NCBI RefSeq assembly: GCF_023634025.1
Contig: NZ_JALJCW010000001.1
Span: forward strand, 1 to 64,000
Direction: 5' to 3'
Length of the DNA: 64,000 nucleotides
DNA from: Hanstruepera flava
GTDB lineage: Bacteria; Bacteroidota; Bacteroidia; Flavobacteriales; Flavobacteriaceae
The stretch's first letter is position 1. Every line of letters begins with the position of its first letter. Positions 45,312-53,836 of the stretch are shown here, one piece after another. The position numbers were made by a program, and so were the translations under genes. Below the pieces are notes generated by a model. It was not told where the DNA came from and did not search any database. It was given only the letters and a program-made list of their open reading frames with translations.

Positions 45312-45596
45312 ATGTCTTCTGTAGAAGATTACATGATTCCTTGCTTAAACAAAAAACTTTTTGGTTTTGAATGTATGGGCTGTGGCTTACAACGTTCAGT
45401 AGCATTAATTTTTAAAGGCGAATTTGTTGAAGCCTTTTTTATGTATCCAGCTATATATACGTTAATTCCCCTATTCGTAATTATAGTCCTAAATATTTTC
45501 TTTAAATTTAAACACGCAACAAGAGTTATCAATATACTGGCAATTGTTTCAGTTGCAATTATTGTTGGTAATTATATAATTAAATTAATCAATTAA
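45312..45596 (+). CDS. DUF2752-like small membrane protein
   Basis: 94 residues. The motif CLNKKLFGFECMGCGLQRSV near the N-terminus (C..G..C.GCG..R) is the DUF2752 signature, and two hydrophobic helices follow (about 36-57 and 67-87). It is an inner-membrane protein of unknown function. It is 8 bp before the CCC-motif membrane gene, a pairing that recurs in Flavobacteriia. Confidence 0.85.
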   Translation: MSSVEDYMIPCLNKKLFGFECMGCGLQRSVALIFKGEFVEAFFMYPAIYTLIPLFVIIVLNIFFKFKHATRVINILAIVSVAIIVGNYIIKLIN

Positions 45597-45603
45597 GACT
45601 TTT

Positions 45604-45939
45604 ATGAAAAAACAACTTAACACAACTCTCATCTACGTATTGTCAATCTTTGGTCTTTTGTGTTGCTGCTTTGGTGGGTTAGGAATTATATTGTCTGCTC
45701 CTGCATATTTTATGGCAAACAAAAAAATCAAAGATGCTCAATTAAATCCTGACGATTATGAAGGAGATCTAAAAGCTATGAATACAGCTAAAACAGTTGC
45801 ATTAGTGGTAACCATAATTTGTGGAATCACATTGCTTTACAACATTTATGATCTAGCAACAGGTGGTTATCAAGAACGGGTAGAAATGTTTAATGAGTTT
45901 ATGGAAGGCTATCAACAAGGAGTAAAAGAAGCTAACTAA
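45604..45939 (+). CDS. CCC-motif membrane protein
   Basis: 111 residues with two membrane helices (about 9-35 and 60-82). The first contains FGLLCCCFGGLGIILSAPAY, the cysteine triplet that names this Bacteroidota family, followed by a short cytoplasmic loop (KKIKDAQLNPDDYEGD). It may interact with the DUF2752 protein made by the preceding gene. Function unknown. A strong terminator follows the stop. Confidence 0.83.
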   Translation: MKKQLNTTLIYVLSIFGLLCCCFGGLGIILSAPAYFMANKKIKDAQLNPDDYEGDLKAMNTAKTVALVVTIICGITLLYNIYDLATGGYQERVEMFNEFMEGYQQGVKEAN

Positions 45940-45954
45940 ATTTATTAGTTAAAT

Positions 45955-45986
45955 AAAAAAAAGCGACCTATAGGTCGCTTTTTTTA
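45955..45986. terminator. Perfectly palindromic bidirectional terminator
   Basis: A 16-bp perfect palindrome arm ending AAGCGACCTA / TAGGTCGCTT with A and T runs on either side, between the plus-strand CCC gene (ends 45939) and the minus-strand rocD (ends 46007). Confidence 0.88.
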
Positions 45987-46006
45987 TACTTCGAATCTAA
46001 ATAGTT

Positions 46007-47251
46007 TTACTCTTCAAATTCTTTTAAGGTTTTAGTGATAATTGATACACAATCCAACAACTGTTCTTCTGTCATCACTAATGGTGGCGCAAAACGGATT
46101 ATGTTTCCATGGGTTGGTTTAGCCAACAAACCATTATCGCGAAGCGCTAAACAAATATTCCAAGCCGTATCACTATCTTCATCATCATTGATAACAATAG
46201 CATTCAATAAACCTTTACCTCTTACTAAATTAACTATAGAGCTTGTTTCAATATACTTATTCATTTCTGCTCTAAATATTTTTCCAAGGTAATCAGCGTT
46301 TTCAGCTAAATTTTCCTCTTTAACAACCTCTAAAGCAGCAATAGCTACAGCTGCGGCAATAGGGTTTCCTCCAAACGTACTACCGTGATTACCTGGTTGA
46401 ATAACGTTCATTATATCATTATCTGCCATAACTGCTGAAACGGGATATAAGCCACCACTTAAGGCCTTACCAAGAATTAAAACATCTGGTTTTACATTTT
46501 CATGGTCTACTGCCAACAGCTTACCGGTTCTAGCAATTCCCGTTTGAACTTCGTCTGCAATAAACAGTACATTATACTTTTCACATAGTGCCTTAGCTTT
46601 GGCTAAATACCCTTCGCTTGGCACATAAACACCAGCTTCACCTTGAATAGGTTCTGCCATAAAACCAGCTACATTAGGATTTGTACTCAACACGGCTTCC
46701 AATTCAGCCAAATTATCGTATTCTATTTTAATAAAGCCATCAGTATAAGGTCCAAAGTTTTTACGGGCAACAGGATCGTTTGAAAAAGAAATTATAGTCG
46801 TAGTACGACCGTGAAAATTATTTTTACAAACAATAATCTCTGCTTTATTAAGGTCTATGCCTTTAACTTCATAAGCCCATTTTCTGCAAAGCTTTAAAGC
46901 CGTTTCAACAGCCTCGGCACCAGAGTTCATAGGCAGCATTTTATCAAACCCGAAATATTGTGTGGCGTACTTTTCGTACCTACCCAACATATCGTTATAA
47001 AAGGCACGGGAAGTTAAGGTTAAACGTTGTGCCTGATCTGTCATTGCCTGTACAATTTTAGGGTGGCAATGCCCTTGATTTAATGAAGAGTAAGCCGATA
47101 AAAAATCGTAATACTTCTTCCCTTCTACGTCCCAAACATAAACACCTTCCCCTTTGCTCAACACAACTGGAAGTGGATGATAATTTTGAGCACCATACTT
47201 GTTTTCTAAAGCCATCGCTTCTTGCGATGAAATGTGGTCTAAAACAGCCAT
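46007..47251 (-). CDS. rocD: Ornithine aminotransferase
   Basis: 414 residues. A class III PLP aminotransferase converting ornithine and 2-oxoglutarate to glutamate semialdehyde and glutamate. The N-terminal [66 protein letters not shown] and the PLP-lysine context [16 protein letters not shown] match RocD/OAT rather than ArgD (no arginine-cluster context). It is a single gene with a terminator on its 3' side. Confidence 0.94.
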   Translation of the reverse strand: MAVLDHISSQEAMALENKYGAQNYHPLPVVLSKGEGVYVWDVEGKKYYDFLSAYSSLNQGHCHPKIVQAMTDQAQRLTLTSRAFYNDMLGRYEKYATQYFGFDKMLPMNSGAEAVETALKLCRKWAYEVKGIDLNKAEIIVCKNNFHGRTTTIISFSNDPVARKNFGPYTDGFIKIEYDNLAELEAVLSTNPNVAGFMAEPIQGEAGVYVPSEGYLAKAKALCEKYNVLFIADEVQTGIARTGKLLAVDHENVKPDVLILGKALSGGLYPVSAVMADNDIMNVIQPGNHGSTFGGNPIAAAVAIAALEVVKEENLAENADYLGKIFRAEMNKYIETSSIVNLVRGKGLLNAIVINDDEDSDTAWNICLALRDNGLLAKPTHGNIIRFAPPLVMTEEQLLDCVSIITKTLKEFEE

Positions 47252-47387
47252 CTTAATTTGTTTTAAATTAATAAATAACCATTCCTTATCTACCTTTATC
47301 CTTCCGAAAAGATTCGAAAATTCAGCGTGGGAAAGAAATCATCCCTAGGGCTTGCAAAATACTAAATATTACCTGCTTGGTAAAATG

Positions 47388-47774
47388 TTATTCAGAGATT
47401 TTTCCAGATAATGATGAAATCTGTAATTCCAAGCGTTTCATCTCTCTCAATAAGGCGTTCTTGTCCATTTGCATCCAAGCAAACAGCTTTAGCATACTTA
47501 CTCCTAATAAGAATACCACACTACCTATGCCCCATTTTATATAATCTTTTTGAATATCGGTTTTAAAAAACTGTACGATACAGTAAATGAATAGTGCAAA
47601 AAACACAAGTGTCATAACATTCATTAAAAACATAATCCATTTGTTCTTGCCTTTAAACAAACCCAAAACCATCTGTAAAACGTTTTGTTCATCTAAAGCA
47701 TCATAAAATTTTGCTTCTTCTTGGGTTAAGGTGTCCTTAATTATTTTGTCAATGTCTTCCATATTAGTTTTCAT
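47388..47774 (-). CDS. DUF6768-like membrane protein, partner of a sigma factor
   Basis: 128 residues. A cytoplasmic start (MEDIDKIIKDTLTQEEAKFYDALDE) leads to two membrane helices (about 46-65 and 77-95) and a C-terminal coiled-coil tail (ALLREMKRLELQISSL). It is 41 bp after an ECF sigma gene on the same strand, the usual place for this family, and may act as a membrane-bound anti-sigma factor. No zinc motif is seen. The REP-like hairpin at 47792-47811 sits between the two genes. Confidence 0.8.
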   Translation of the reverse strand: MKTNMEDIDKIIKDTLTQEEAKFYDALDEQNVLQMVLGLFKGKNKWIMFLMNVMTLVFFALFIYCIVQFFKTDIQKDYIKWGIGSVVFLLGVSMLKLFAWMQMDKNALLREMKRLELQISSLSGKISE

Positions 47775-47791
47775 AATATAATTTATTTGTC

Positions 47792-47811
47792 ATTCCTGCG
47801 AAGGCAGGAAT
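47792..47811. repeat. REP-like palindrome
   Basis: ATTCCTGC / GCAGGAAT with a 4-nt GAAG loop in the gap between the sigma gene and its membrane partner. Related TTCCTGC...GCAGGAA arms recur at about 55665-55683, 55754-55772 and 61550-61569. It may stabilise or attenuate the transcript. Confidence 0.7.
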
Positions 47812-47815
47812 CTTA

Positions 47816-48364
47816 TTAATAATATTTTCCATTTAAGTAGTTCTTCAACTTTTCACGCGCATAAAACAAACGCGATTTTGCTGTTCCTTTTGATATGTTT
47901 AGCTTCTTTGCCACATCAACTATAGAATACTGCTCTAAATAAAATAAATGTAAAACTTGTTGATGGTTTACCGGCAATGTTTTTATAGCTTTCAATAATT
48001 GTGTATTCAATTTCTCGTTGTCTGAATTATCTGTATCCAAAATGGAGTTTGAATACTTGAAGCTTTTTAACTCCAATAGTTCTTTGTTAGCCTTGTTTAA
48101 TGCATCAATAGATTTGTTATAAACTATTCTAGATGCCCAAAATTGAAACTTATCCGGATGTTTTAGCTCCACCAACTTATTCAATATAACTTGCCAGCTG
48201 TCTTGGGCTATATCTTTTGATAGGTCTGCATTTTTAACAATCCAAAAAGCTTTGTTACAAAAATGCACATGCCATTTTTCAATCAGCAACTTTAAACTAT
48301 CGGGATTACCTTCTAGATAACTTCTAATTAAATCACCATCAGATGTGGCTTTGTTTTGTTGCAT
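47816..48364 (-). CDS. RNA polymerase sigma-70 (ECF) factor
   Basis: 182 residues. Region 2 (HFCNKAFWIVKNADLSKDIAQDSWQVILNKL, FWASRIVYNKSIDAL) and region 4 (YSIVDVAKKLNISKGTAKSRLFYAREKLKNYL) are complete. It heads a two-gene unit with the DUF6768-like membrane protein, the third sigma/membrane-partner pair in this window. It is divergent from rlmD. The inducing signal is unknown. Confidence 0.91.
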   Translation of the reverse strand: MQQNKATSDGDLIRSYLEGNPDSLKLLIEKWHVHFCNKAFWIVKNADLSKDIAQDSWQVILNKLVELKHPDKFQFWASRIVYNKSIDALNKANKELLELKSFKYSNSILDTDNSDNEKLNTQLLKAIKTLPVNHQQVLHLFYLEQYSIVDVAKKLNISKGTAKSRLFYAREKLKNYLNGKYY

Positions 48365-48498
48365 AGCATGTAAACGCTTTTATAGTAATGACATAAAAAA
48401 TGTAAAAAGGTTCATTTATTTCTTTAAAAAGTAAAAATCTTATTAAAGATAATTCTATTTACATACACTTTATTTAAAGCTATTATTATTTTTGCAGC

Positions 48499-49911
48499 AT
48501 GTCTAGAAGAAATAGAAAACAAGTTTTTACTAACGTAGAAGTTATTGATGCAGGTGCTAAAGGCAAAGTTGTTGCTAAAGCACCGGACGGAAAAGTCATT
48601 TTTTTACCTAATGCTGTTCCTGGAGATGTAGTTGATGTGCAAACCTTTAAAAAAAGAAAAGCCTACTACGAGGGTAAAGCTTCCGTTTTTCACAAACTAT
48701 CTGACAAGCGTACCGAACCCGTTTGCGAACACTTTGGAACTTGTGGTGGCTGTAAATGGCAACACATGGGTTACGAACACCAATTATACTACAAGCAAAA
48801 AGAAGTAACCAACAACCTAACACGCATTGGTCATGTTGAGCTACCTGAAGTTACACCAATTCTAGGTTGCAAAGAACCCTATTTTTACCGTAATAAAATG
48901 GAGTTTTCTTTTAGTGACAGCCGTTGGTTGACATTAGAGGAAATTCAATCGGATAAAGATTTAGGCGATAAAAACGCATTGGGCTTTCACATACCAGGTA
49001 TGTGGGATAAAATTTTGGATATAAAAAAGTGTCATCTGCAAGCAGACCCTTCAAACGCTATTCGGAATGCGGTAAAACAGTTTGCCATTGATAAGGGCTT
49101 GGAATTCTTCAATACCAGAAATCAAACAGGACTCTTGCGAACCATGATGATTCGTACCTCAACCACAGGAGATCTTATGTTGCTTATCCAGTTTTTTAAA
49201 GATGATAAGGTTAAGCGCGAGTTGTTATTGGATTATATAGCAGAATCATTTCCAGAAATAACATCTTTACAATACGTTATTAACGAAAAGGCCAACGATA
49301 CCATTTACGATCAAGAGGTAATTTGTTATAAAGGCAAAGACCACATATTTGAAGAAATGGAAGGCCTGCGTTTTAAAATAAACGCCAAGTCGTTTTACCA
49401 AACCAATTCAGAACAAGCTTATGAATTGTATAAAATCACCAGAAACTTTGCTGGTTTAACCGGAAACGAATTGGTATACGATTTATATACAGGCACGGGA
49501 ACCATCGCGCAATTTGTGGCAAAACAAGCCAAAAAAGTCGTTGGTGTCGAAGCGGTTCCAGATGCTATAACAGCTGCTAAAGAAAATGCTCAATTAAACG
49601 GCATTAACAATGTCGATTTTTATGTTGGCGACATGAAGACGGTGTTTAATACTGAATTTATAAACACGCATGGGCAACCCGACATCATCATTACAGATCC
49701 ACCTCGTGACGGTATGCACAAAGATGTTGTTAATCAAATTTTAAATATTAGTCCAGAAAAAATAGTTTATGTAAGTTGCAATAGTGCAACACAAGCACGC
49801 GATTTAGCGTTAATGGATGCACAATATAAAGTTGCAAAAACACAAGCCGTTGATATGTTCCCACAAACGCATCACGTGGAAAATGTTGTACTTTTGGAAA
49901 GAAGAAACTAG
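48499..49911 (+). CDS. rlmD: 23S rRNA (uracil-5-)-methyltransferase RlmD
   Basis: 470 residues. A TRAM domain (about 5-65) is followed by the Fe-S cysteines in CEHFGTCGGCKWQ plus a later Cys in KKCHLQ, the SAM-binding VYDLYTGTGTIAQF, the TDPPRDG motif, and the catalytic Cys in VYVSCNSATQARD. It makes m5U in 23S rRNA (U1939 in E. coli) using SAM. A TATTTTTG element (48487-48494) ends only 4 bp before the ATG, so the message may be nearly leaderless. DUF6452 and DUF6048 genes follow in the same direction. Confidence 0.94.
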   Translation: MSRRNRKQVFTNVEVIDAGAKGKVVAKAPDGKVIFLPNAVPGDVVDVQTFKKRKAYYEGKASVFHKLSDKRTEPVCEHFGTCGGCKWQHMGYEHQLYYKQKEVTNNLTRIGHVELPEVTPILGCKEPYFYRNKMEFSFSDSRWLTLEEIQSDKDLGDKNALGFHIPGMWDKILDIKKCHLQADPSNAIRNAVKQFAIDKGLEFFNTRNQTGLLRTMMIRTSTTGDLMLLIQFFKDDKVKRELLLDYIAESFPEITSLQYVINEKANDTIYDQEVICYKGKDHIFEEMEGLRFKINAKSFYQTNSEQAYELYKITRNFAGLTGNELVYDLYTGTGTIAQFVAKQAKKVVGVEAVPDAITAAKENAQLNGINNVDFYVGDMKTVFNTEFINTHGQPDIIITDPPRDGMHKDVVNQILNISPEKIVYVSCNSATQARDLALMDAQYKVAKTQAVDMFPQTHHVENVVLLERRN

Positions 49912-49914
49912 TTT

Positions 49915-50448
49915 ATGAAAAAAATTGCCCTCTTTTTGGTGTTACTTATGGCATTAGGATGTGAAAAAGACGACATCTGTCCAGACGATACAGTAACCAC
50001 ACCGCGATTAACCATTGAATTCTTTGATATTGAAACTATTGAGGATCAAAACCCAAAAAACGTGGCTCGGTTACGAGCGCAAGGTGTCGACAACGAAAAT
50101 CCTGTACCGGATCTAGATGGCACCTCACGTAAACAAAAAATCCTCCTACCCTTAAAAACAACTACTGAAGATCCTAATGGAGAATCCTTCACAACGGAAT
50201 ATACTATTTGGAGAAACTATCAAGTAGATGAAAATGGAACAGTAACTGGAAATCCAGATGTCATAACCATTACCTATACAACACGTCAGGAATATGTTTC
50301 CAGAGGGTGTGGGTTTAAATCTGTTTTTGAAAATATAACCATGAGTGTGGCCGATGATGGCAATAGATGGATACAAGTCATTCAAACCGTAAACGATAAC
50401 CAAATAATAGCAGATGAAAATGCGACCAATTTCAATATATATCATTAA
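49915..50448 (+). CDS. DUF6452-like lipoprotein downstream of rlmD
   Basis: 177 residues. Signal peptide with lipobox (LLMALGCEKDDIC, Cys about residue 16), followed by the DDTVTTPRLTIEFFDI block and a beta-rich domain ending in NATNFNIYH. This family recurs beside rlmD and a DUF6048 gene in Flavobacteriia. It is 3 bp after rlmD and overlaps the next gene by 35 bp, so the three are coupled. Location is probably the outer membrane; function unknown. Confidence 0.85.
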   Translation: MKKIALFLVLLMALGCEKDDICPDDTVTTPRLTIEFFDIETIEDQNPKNVARLRAQGVDNENPVPDLDGTSRKQKILLPLKTTTEDPNGESFTTEYTIWRNYQVDENGTVTGNPDVITITYTTRQEYVSRGCGFKSVFENITMSVADDGNRWIQVIQTVNDNQIIADENATNFNIYH

Positions 50449-51151
50449 AACCCTTGTGTTTTGTGTTTTGTTTGGCGCGCCAACATTTGCACAAAACGAT
50501 AGCATTCCAAAAAACAGCAAAGAAACCGATACCCTAAAAACACAACTTAAATACGGTTTACGTGTTGGGGCTGATTTGAGCCGAATTGTTACCTCGTTTA
50601 TAGACGAAGATTTTACCGGATTTGAAATTATGGGTGATTACCGTATTACACGTAAATGGTTTATTGCCGGTGAGTTTGGTGTGCAGGAACAAACCAGTGT
50701 TGAAGACTTTTTAAACGTTACCGCCAAAGGTTCTTATTTTAAAGCTGGTGCAGATTATAATGCCTACGACAATTGGTACGGCATGGATAATATGATTTAT
50801 GGTGGTTTTCGTGTAGCTGGTAGTACATTTAGCCAAACCTTAAATAGTTTCACGGTTTATAATCAAAACCAATATTGGACACCTCAATTCTCGTCTAATA
50901 GTCCAATAGAAAGTTCAGGACTTAATGCCTTTTGGGTAGAGTTTATAGCAGGTATTAAAGCTGAAGTCCTTAACAACTTGTTCTTGGGTGCCAACCTACA
51001 GTTCAAATACATGGTTTCCCAAAGCCATCCTGACCAATTTGAAAATTTATACATCCCGGGCTTTAACAAGGTTTTTGAGAGTAGCAACTTTGGCTTTGGC
51101 TTCGGTTATAATATTTCCTATCTTATTCCTTTGTATAAAAAGGATAAATAA
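50414..51151 (+). CDS. DUF6048-like outer-membrane barrel protein
   Basis: 245 residues. Signal peptide (LVFCVLFGAPTFAQN), then amphipathic strands (LRVGADLSRIVTSF, FEIMGDYRITRKWFIAGEFGVQ, GGFRVAGSTFS, FGFGFGYNISYLIPLY) that suggest a 10-12-strand barrel. ATG at 50414 or 50420 are both possible. It overlaps the DUF6452 gene by 35 bp and is itself overlapped by 1 bp by the DinB gene, so rlmD-DUF6452-DUF6048-dinB form one unit. Confidence 0.84.
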   Translation: MKMRPISIYIIKTLVFCVLFGAPTFAQNDSIPKNSKETDTLKTQLKYGLRVGADLSRIVTSFIDEDFTGFEIMGDYRITRKWFIAGEFGVQEQTSVEDFLNVTAKGSYFKAGADYNAYDNWYGMDNMIYGGFRVAGSTFSQTLNSFTVYNQNQYWTPQFSSNSPIESSGLNAFWVEFIAGIKAEVLNNLFLGANLQFKYMVSQSHPDQFENLYIPGFNKVFESSNFGFGFGYNISYLIPLYKKDK

Positions 51152-51675
51152 TGGAAAAAGAAGCTATTGCTGAACTGCTAGAAGAAAAATACAGCAATCT
51201 TATTGAATGGCTCAACCTACAGGACGATAGCAAGTGGGAAACTGGTCCAGAAGGCAAATGGACCACAGGCCAACACACCTTGCATCTTTTACAAAGTATT
51301 AAACCACTTAACAAAGCCATGAGTATGCCCAAATTCGTTTTAAAATATAAATTTGGAAAGGCAAACCGAGACGTCCGAAACTACGATACGGTGTGTAAAC
51401 GCTACGATGAGCGGCTAGTTGATGCCCAAGGTAAAACCTTTAAAGGTTCCCAAAACATGAAGGTGCCTTCAATAAAGGATAAAGACTACTTGCTGAACCG
51501 CTTACAAATTGAACAAAAAAAGTTACAGGCTAAAACACGACGTTGGAAAGACAATAGCCTAAATACCGTAATTCTTCCTCACCCTTTAATGGGTAAAATG
51601 CCAGTGCGCGAACTCGTTATGTGGTCTGCTTACCATGTGGAGCATCATACAAACACCTTAAAAAAGCTGTATTAG
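51151..51675 (+). CDS. DinB family four-helix protein
   Basis: 174 residues, all-helical, cytoplasmic. The N-terminal LLEEKYSNLIEWLNLQDDSKWETGPEGKWT and the C-terminal YHVEHHTNTLKKL with the paired histidines are typical of the DinB/YfiT-like metal-dependent four-helix bundles, which include thiol transferases and many proteins of unknown activity. It starts within the stop codon of the DUF6048 gene (TAATGG arrangement), so translation is coupled. Substrate unknown. Confidence 0.85.
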   Translation: MEKEAIAELLEEKYSNLIEWLNLQDDSKWETGPEGKWTTGQHTLHLLQSIKPLNKAMSMPKFVLKYKFGKANRDVRNYDTVCKRYDERLVDAQGKTFKGSQNMKVPSIKDKDYLLNRLQIEQKKLQAKTRRWKDNSLNTVILPHPLMGKMPVRELVMWSAYHVEHHTNTLKKLY

Positions 51676-51748
51676 GACTTAAGTTTATTCAAGCATGATG
51701 AAAAGTTCCACAACATCAAAATGTTAAATTTTCAGAAATATTTTATTT

Positions 51749-51772
51749 AGTTAGGATTCCTTACTATATTTG
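51749..51772 (+). promoter_or_regulatory. Promoter with embedded palindrome, thioredoxin-like gene
   Basis: TTAGGA-T-TCCTTA (51751-51763), a nearly perfect palindrome, stands directly before the -7 element TATATTTG (51765-51772). No good TTG is seen about 20 bp before it. The same palindrome lies in the promoter of the MarR gene downstream, so it is the likely operator of that regulator. Confidence 0.6.
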
Positions 51773-51807
51773 TGTCAAAGAATTAATAACTTAAAAAAAC
51801 AACTATT

Positions 51808-52041
51808 ATGAGTAAGTCCATTTTTTATCACGCAGGATGCCCAATTTGTGTTAGTGCAGAGCACGACATTGTAGAACTAGTAGGCAAAAACAATGTAGAA
51901 ATTGTAAACATTGGCGAAACCAAAGACCGCATTGATGAAGCCGAAAAAGCAGGCGTACAATCCGTGCCAGCTATGGTAACACCTAATGGTAATGTGCTGC
52001 ACATTAACTTTGGGGCTTCTATTGCCGATGTAAGAGGATAA
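51808..52041 (+). CDS. Small thioredoxin/glutaredoxin-like protein
   Basis: 77 residues. Motif FYHAGCPICVSAEHDIVEL places the active CxxC (Cys-Pro-Ile-Cys, about residues 11-14) at the end of the first strand, and VQSVPAMVT supplies the cis-proline, so the minimal thioredoxin fold is complete though the second half is short. It is probably a cytoplasmic disulfide reductase or redox sensor relay. A palindrome in its promoter is repeated before the downstream MarR gene, suggesting shared control. Confidence 0.85.
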   Translation: MSKSIFYHAGCPICVSAEHDIVELVGKNNVEIVNIGETKDRIDEAEKAGVQSVPAMVTPNGNVLHINFGASIADVRG

Positions 52042-52056
52042 TTTTTTTATCCCTAT

Positions 52057-52086
52057 TTGTTAGGATTCCTAAATTTATTAGATTTG
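52057..52086 (+). promoter_or_regulatory. Promoter and operator of the MarR gene
   Basis: TTG (52057-52059), a 19-bp spacer, TAGATTTG (52079-52086): a consensus promoter. The perfect palindrome TTAGGA-T-TCCTAA (52060-52072) lies in the spacer, where a bound regulator would block RNA polymerase. This points to autoregulation by the MarR protein encoded 41 bp downstream. Confidence 0.7.
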
Positions 52087-52126
52087 CCTATTGACTGCTT
52101 ACCGTTAATAGGCATCTTTTTGTATT

Positions 52127-52726
52127 ATGACCAACACACCCTTTAATTTAGAAAACCAAGACACTAACAGTAAAATTGTTGTCGCCTTGCAGCGCATATC
52201 TGAAGCCTTTAAAGTGTTGCTTTGGGATAAAGCCAAGCAATTGGGCTTAAGCCCTATTCAAATTCAGATTGTGTTGTTTGTTGATAACCATAATGACGAC
52301 CTGTGCAACGTTAGCCATTTGGCCAGTGAGTTTAATGTAACCAAACCCACCATTAGCGATGCCATTAAGGTATTAAACCATAAAGGCTTTATTGAAAAGG
52401 GATACTCCACAACGGATAGCAGAAGCTATACCGTTCAATTAACCGATTCTGGAAAACGTATTGTAAAAGAAACCGAAGAATTCGCCAACCCTATTCAAAC
52501 GGCATTAAGCGGTATAGACCCACTTGCACAAGACCATTTGTTTAAGGCCTTAAGTACTGTTATTTATACCCTAAACAGAACGGGTGTATTAAGCGTACAA
52601 CGTATGTGCTTTGGTTGCAAATACTACAGTAAGCCAGACGATAACCACTTTTGCAATCTATTAAACGAGCCCTTGTTAGATACAGACATTCGTTTAGATT
52701 GTCCAGAATTTGAAAACAAGGTTTAA
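52127..52726 (+). CDS. MarR family regulator with a C-terminal cysteine cluster
   Basis: 199 residues. The winged-helix domain has the recognition helix region FNVTKPTISDAIKVLNHKGF and the wing STTDSRSYTVQLTDSG. The extra C-terminal segment (about 160-199) holds four Cys in CFGCKYYSKPDDNHFC and LDCPEF, a likely metal- or Fe-S-binding, redox-sensitive module absent from ordinary MarR proteins. It probably represses itself and the thioredoxin-like gene upstream through the shared palindrome, so the unit looks like a thiol or metal stress switch. The ligand is inferred only. Confidence 0.87.
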   Translation: MTNTPFNLENQDTNSKIVVALQRISEAFKVLLWDKAKQLGLSPIQIQIVLFVDNHNDDLCNVSHLASEFNVTKPTISDAIKVLNHKGFIEKGYSTTDSRSYTVQLTDSGKRIVKETEEFANPIQTALSGIDPLAQDHLFKALSTVIYTLNRTGVLSVQRMCFGCKYYSKPDDNHFCNLLNEPLLDTDIRLDCPEFENKV

Positions 52727-52827
52727 GCGATTGATTATAACTTGTATTTTAGAATAGGTCAATTGTATAAGGATATCAGTATTTATGTATTACCTATATA
52801 GCTATTTTAGGACGAGCCATCAAGTAC

Positions 52828-52882
52828 GGCTAGTGCATGGCTTAAGTATGGCTTAAGTATGGCTAGTGTATGGCGTAAACAC
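52828..52882. repeat. Five 11-bp tandem units
   Basis: Units GGCTAGTGCAT, GGCTTAAGTAT, GGCTTAAGTAT, GGCTAGTGTAT and GGCGTAAACAC follow without spacing. The period equals about one helical turn, so GGC steps recur on one face of the DNA. It lies 325 bp before the Crp-family regulator and 100 bp after the MarR gene. Confidence 0.8.
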
Positions 52883-52910
52883 GGGTGAACCTTTCTTAAG
52901 CTATGGTTAT

Positions 52911-53100
52911 GGGCTATTTTAAAGACCAGATTGAGTAAGCTACTTGCTTCTTGCTGGAGTTTATCTTGAGCAAGCCTGTATTGAGCTTGTCGAAATATCG
53001 AAAGGCAGGAATGCAACGGGTTGACCTGAAGGAGACCTTAATTAGACCTTAAGAAAACCTGACGTAGACCTTAAGGAGTTATGACCAGAAACTACGTATA
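52911..53100. repeat. Composite dispersed repeat, copy 1
   Basis: The segment runs from a GACCAGATT...CTTGCTTC block (52924-52950) to a 36-bp block at 53005-53040 (GCAGGAATGCAACGGG...) that is identical to 55766-55801, and then to AGACCTTAAG boxes and a TACGTATA end. Relative to copy 2 it has about 12 extra bp carrying one more AGACCTTAAG box. Confidence 0.85.
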
Positions 53101-53207
53101 GATGCATATTGAATTTCTGGTTTTAAAAAAGTAACTTCGTTTACTTAAAAGTTGGGCTATGTTTTATAGCTTCTTATGATTTAAATTCACACCATTATTC
53201 AAAACCA

Positions 53208-53786
53208 ATGAACCTCAACCTAAACACGGCAAACACCATAAGAGACCCAGATAATTATCAAAAGTTTCTTGATGCTTTGCGTGCTATTGGTACTCAAGTA
53301 TTTTATAAAAAGGATGATGTGGTCTTTACGGAAGGTGGTAAAGCTGATTTTATACTCTTGGTGGAAGAAGGTATCTTAAGAACCTGGCGCCTTGTTAATG
53401 ATAAGGAAGTAGTGCTTGGTTTCACCTTTCCGGGTGACTTGGAAGCGTCACCCATTTCTTTTATTACGGCTGTACCTAGTAAAGAAACCATTGATGCTAT
53501 TTGCAACACTACTTGTCTAAAAATATCGCGTGAGGCCTTTTATAAGCAAATCGAGAGTCAAAAGTTTTCAGAGCATATCATGCAATCTATATTGTTAGAA
53601 TATATTGATGTGTTGATTCAGCGGCATCTGGAATCTAAAGCCCATACAGCCGAAGAGAACTATATCAATTTGTTGCTCAAACAGCCCAAGCTGGTGAATA
53701 AAATCCCTCTAAAAGATATTGCCTCTTTTCTAGGGATATCAAAAGAACGCTTGAGCAGAATACGAAAAAAGCACGAATTGACTTAG
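53208..53786 (+). CDS. Crp/Fnr family transcription regulator
   Basis: 192 residues. A cyclic-nucleotide-binding-like beta-roll (about 25-120; VFYKKDDVVFTEGGKADFILLVEEGILRTW, FTFPGDLEASP) precedes a short C-terminal HTH (about 155-190; IPLKDIASFLGISKERLSRIRKK). There are no Fnr-type N-terminal cysteines, and the cNMP pocket residues are not clearly conserved, as in many Bacteroidota members of this family. It is followed 51 bp later by a serine hydrolase gene in the same direction, a possible target. Confidence 0.88.
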   Translation: MNLNLNTANTIRDPDNYQKFLDALRAIGTQVFYKKDDVVFTEGGKADFILLVEEGILRTWRLVNDKEVVLGFTFPGDLEASPISFITAVPSKETIDAICNTTCLKISREAFYKQIESQKFSEHIMQSILLEYIDVLIQRHLESKAHTAEENYINLLLKQPKLVNKIPLKDIASFLGISKERLSRIRKKHELT

Positions 53787-53836
53787 GTCAATTACCATTT
53801 GGAATGGTCTCTTTAGTTTTGCCAGAAATATAAAAC

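Larger units (their letters stand above)
52727..53207. other. 481-bp non-coding stretch with repeats
   Basis: No gene is supported here; a short minus-strand ORF at 52807-53016 is formed by repeats. It holds an 11-bp tandem repeat (52828-52882), a composite dispersed repeat (52911-53100) that recurs at 55627-55851, and the AT-rich leader of the Crp-family gene. Confidence 0.8.

Noticed and set aside
52807-53016. 69-codon open frame on the minus strand
   Set aside because: It runs through the 11-bp tandem units and the composite repeat; no coding signal.
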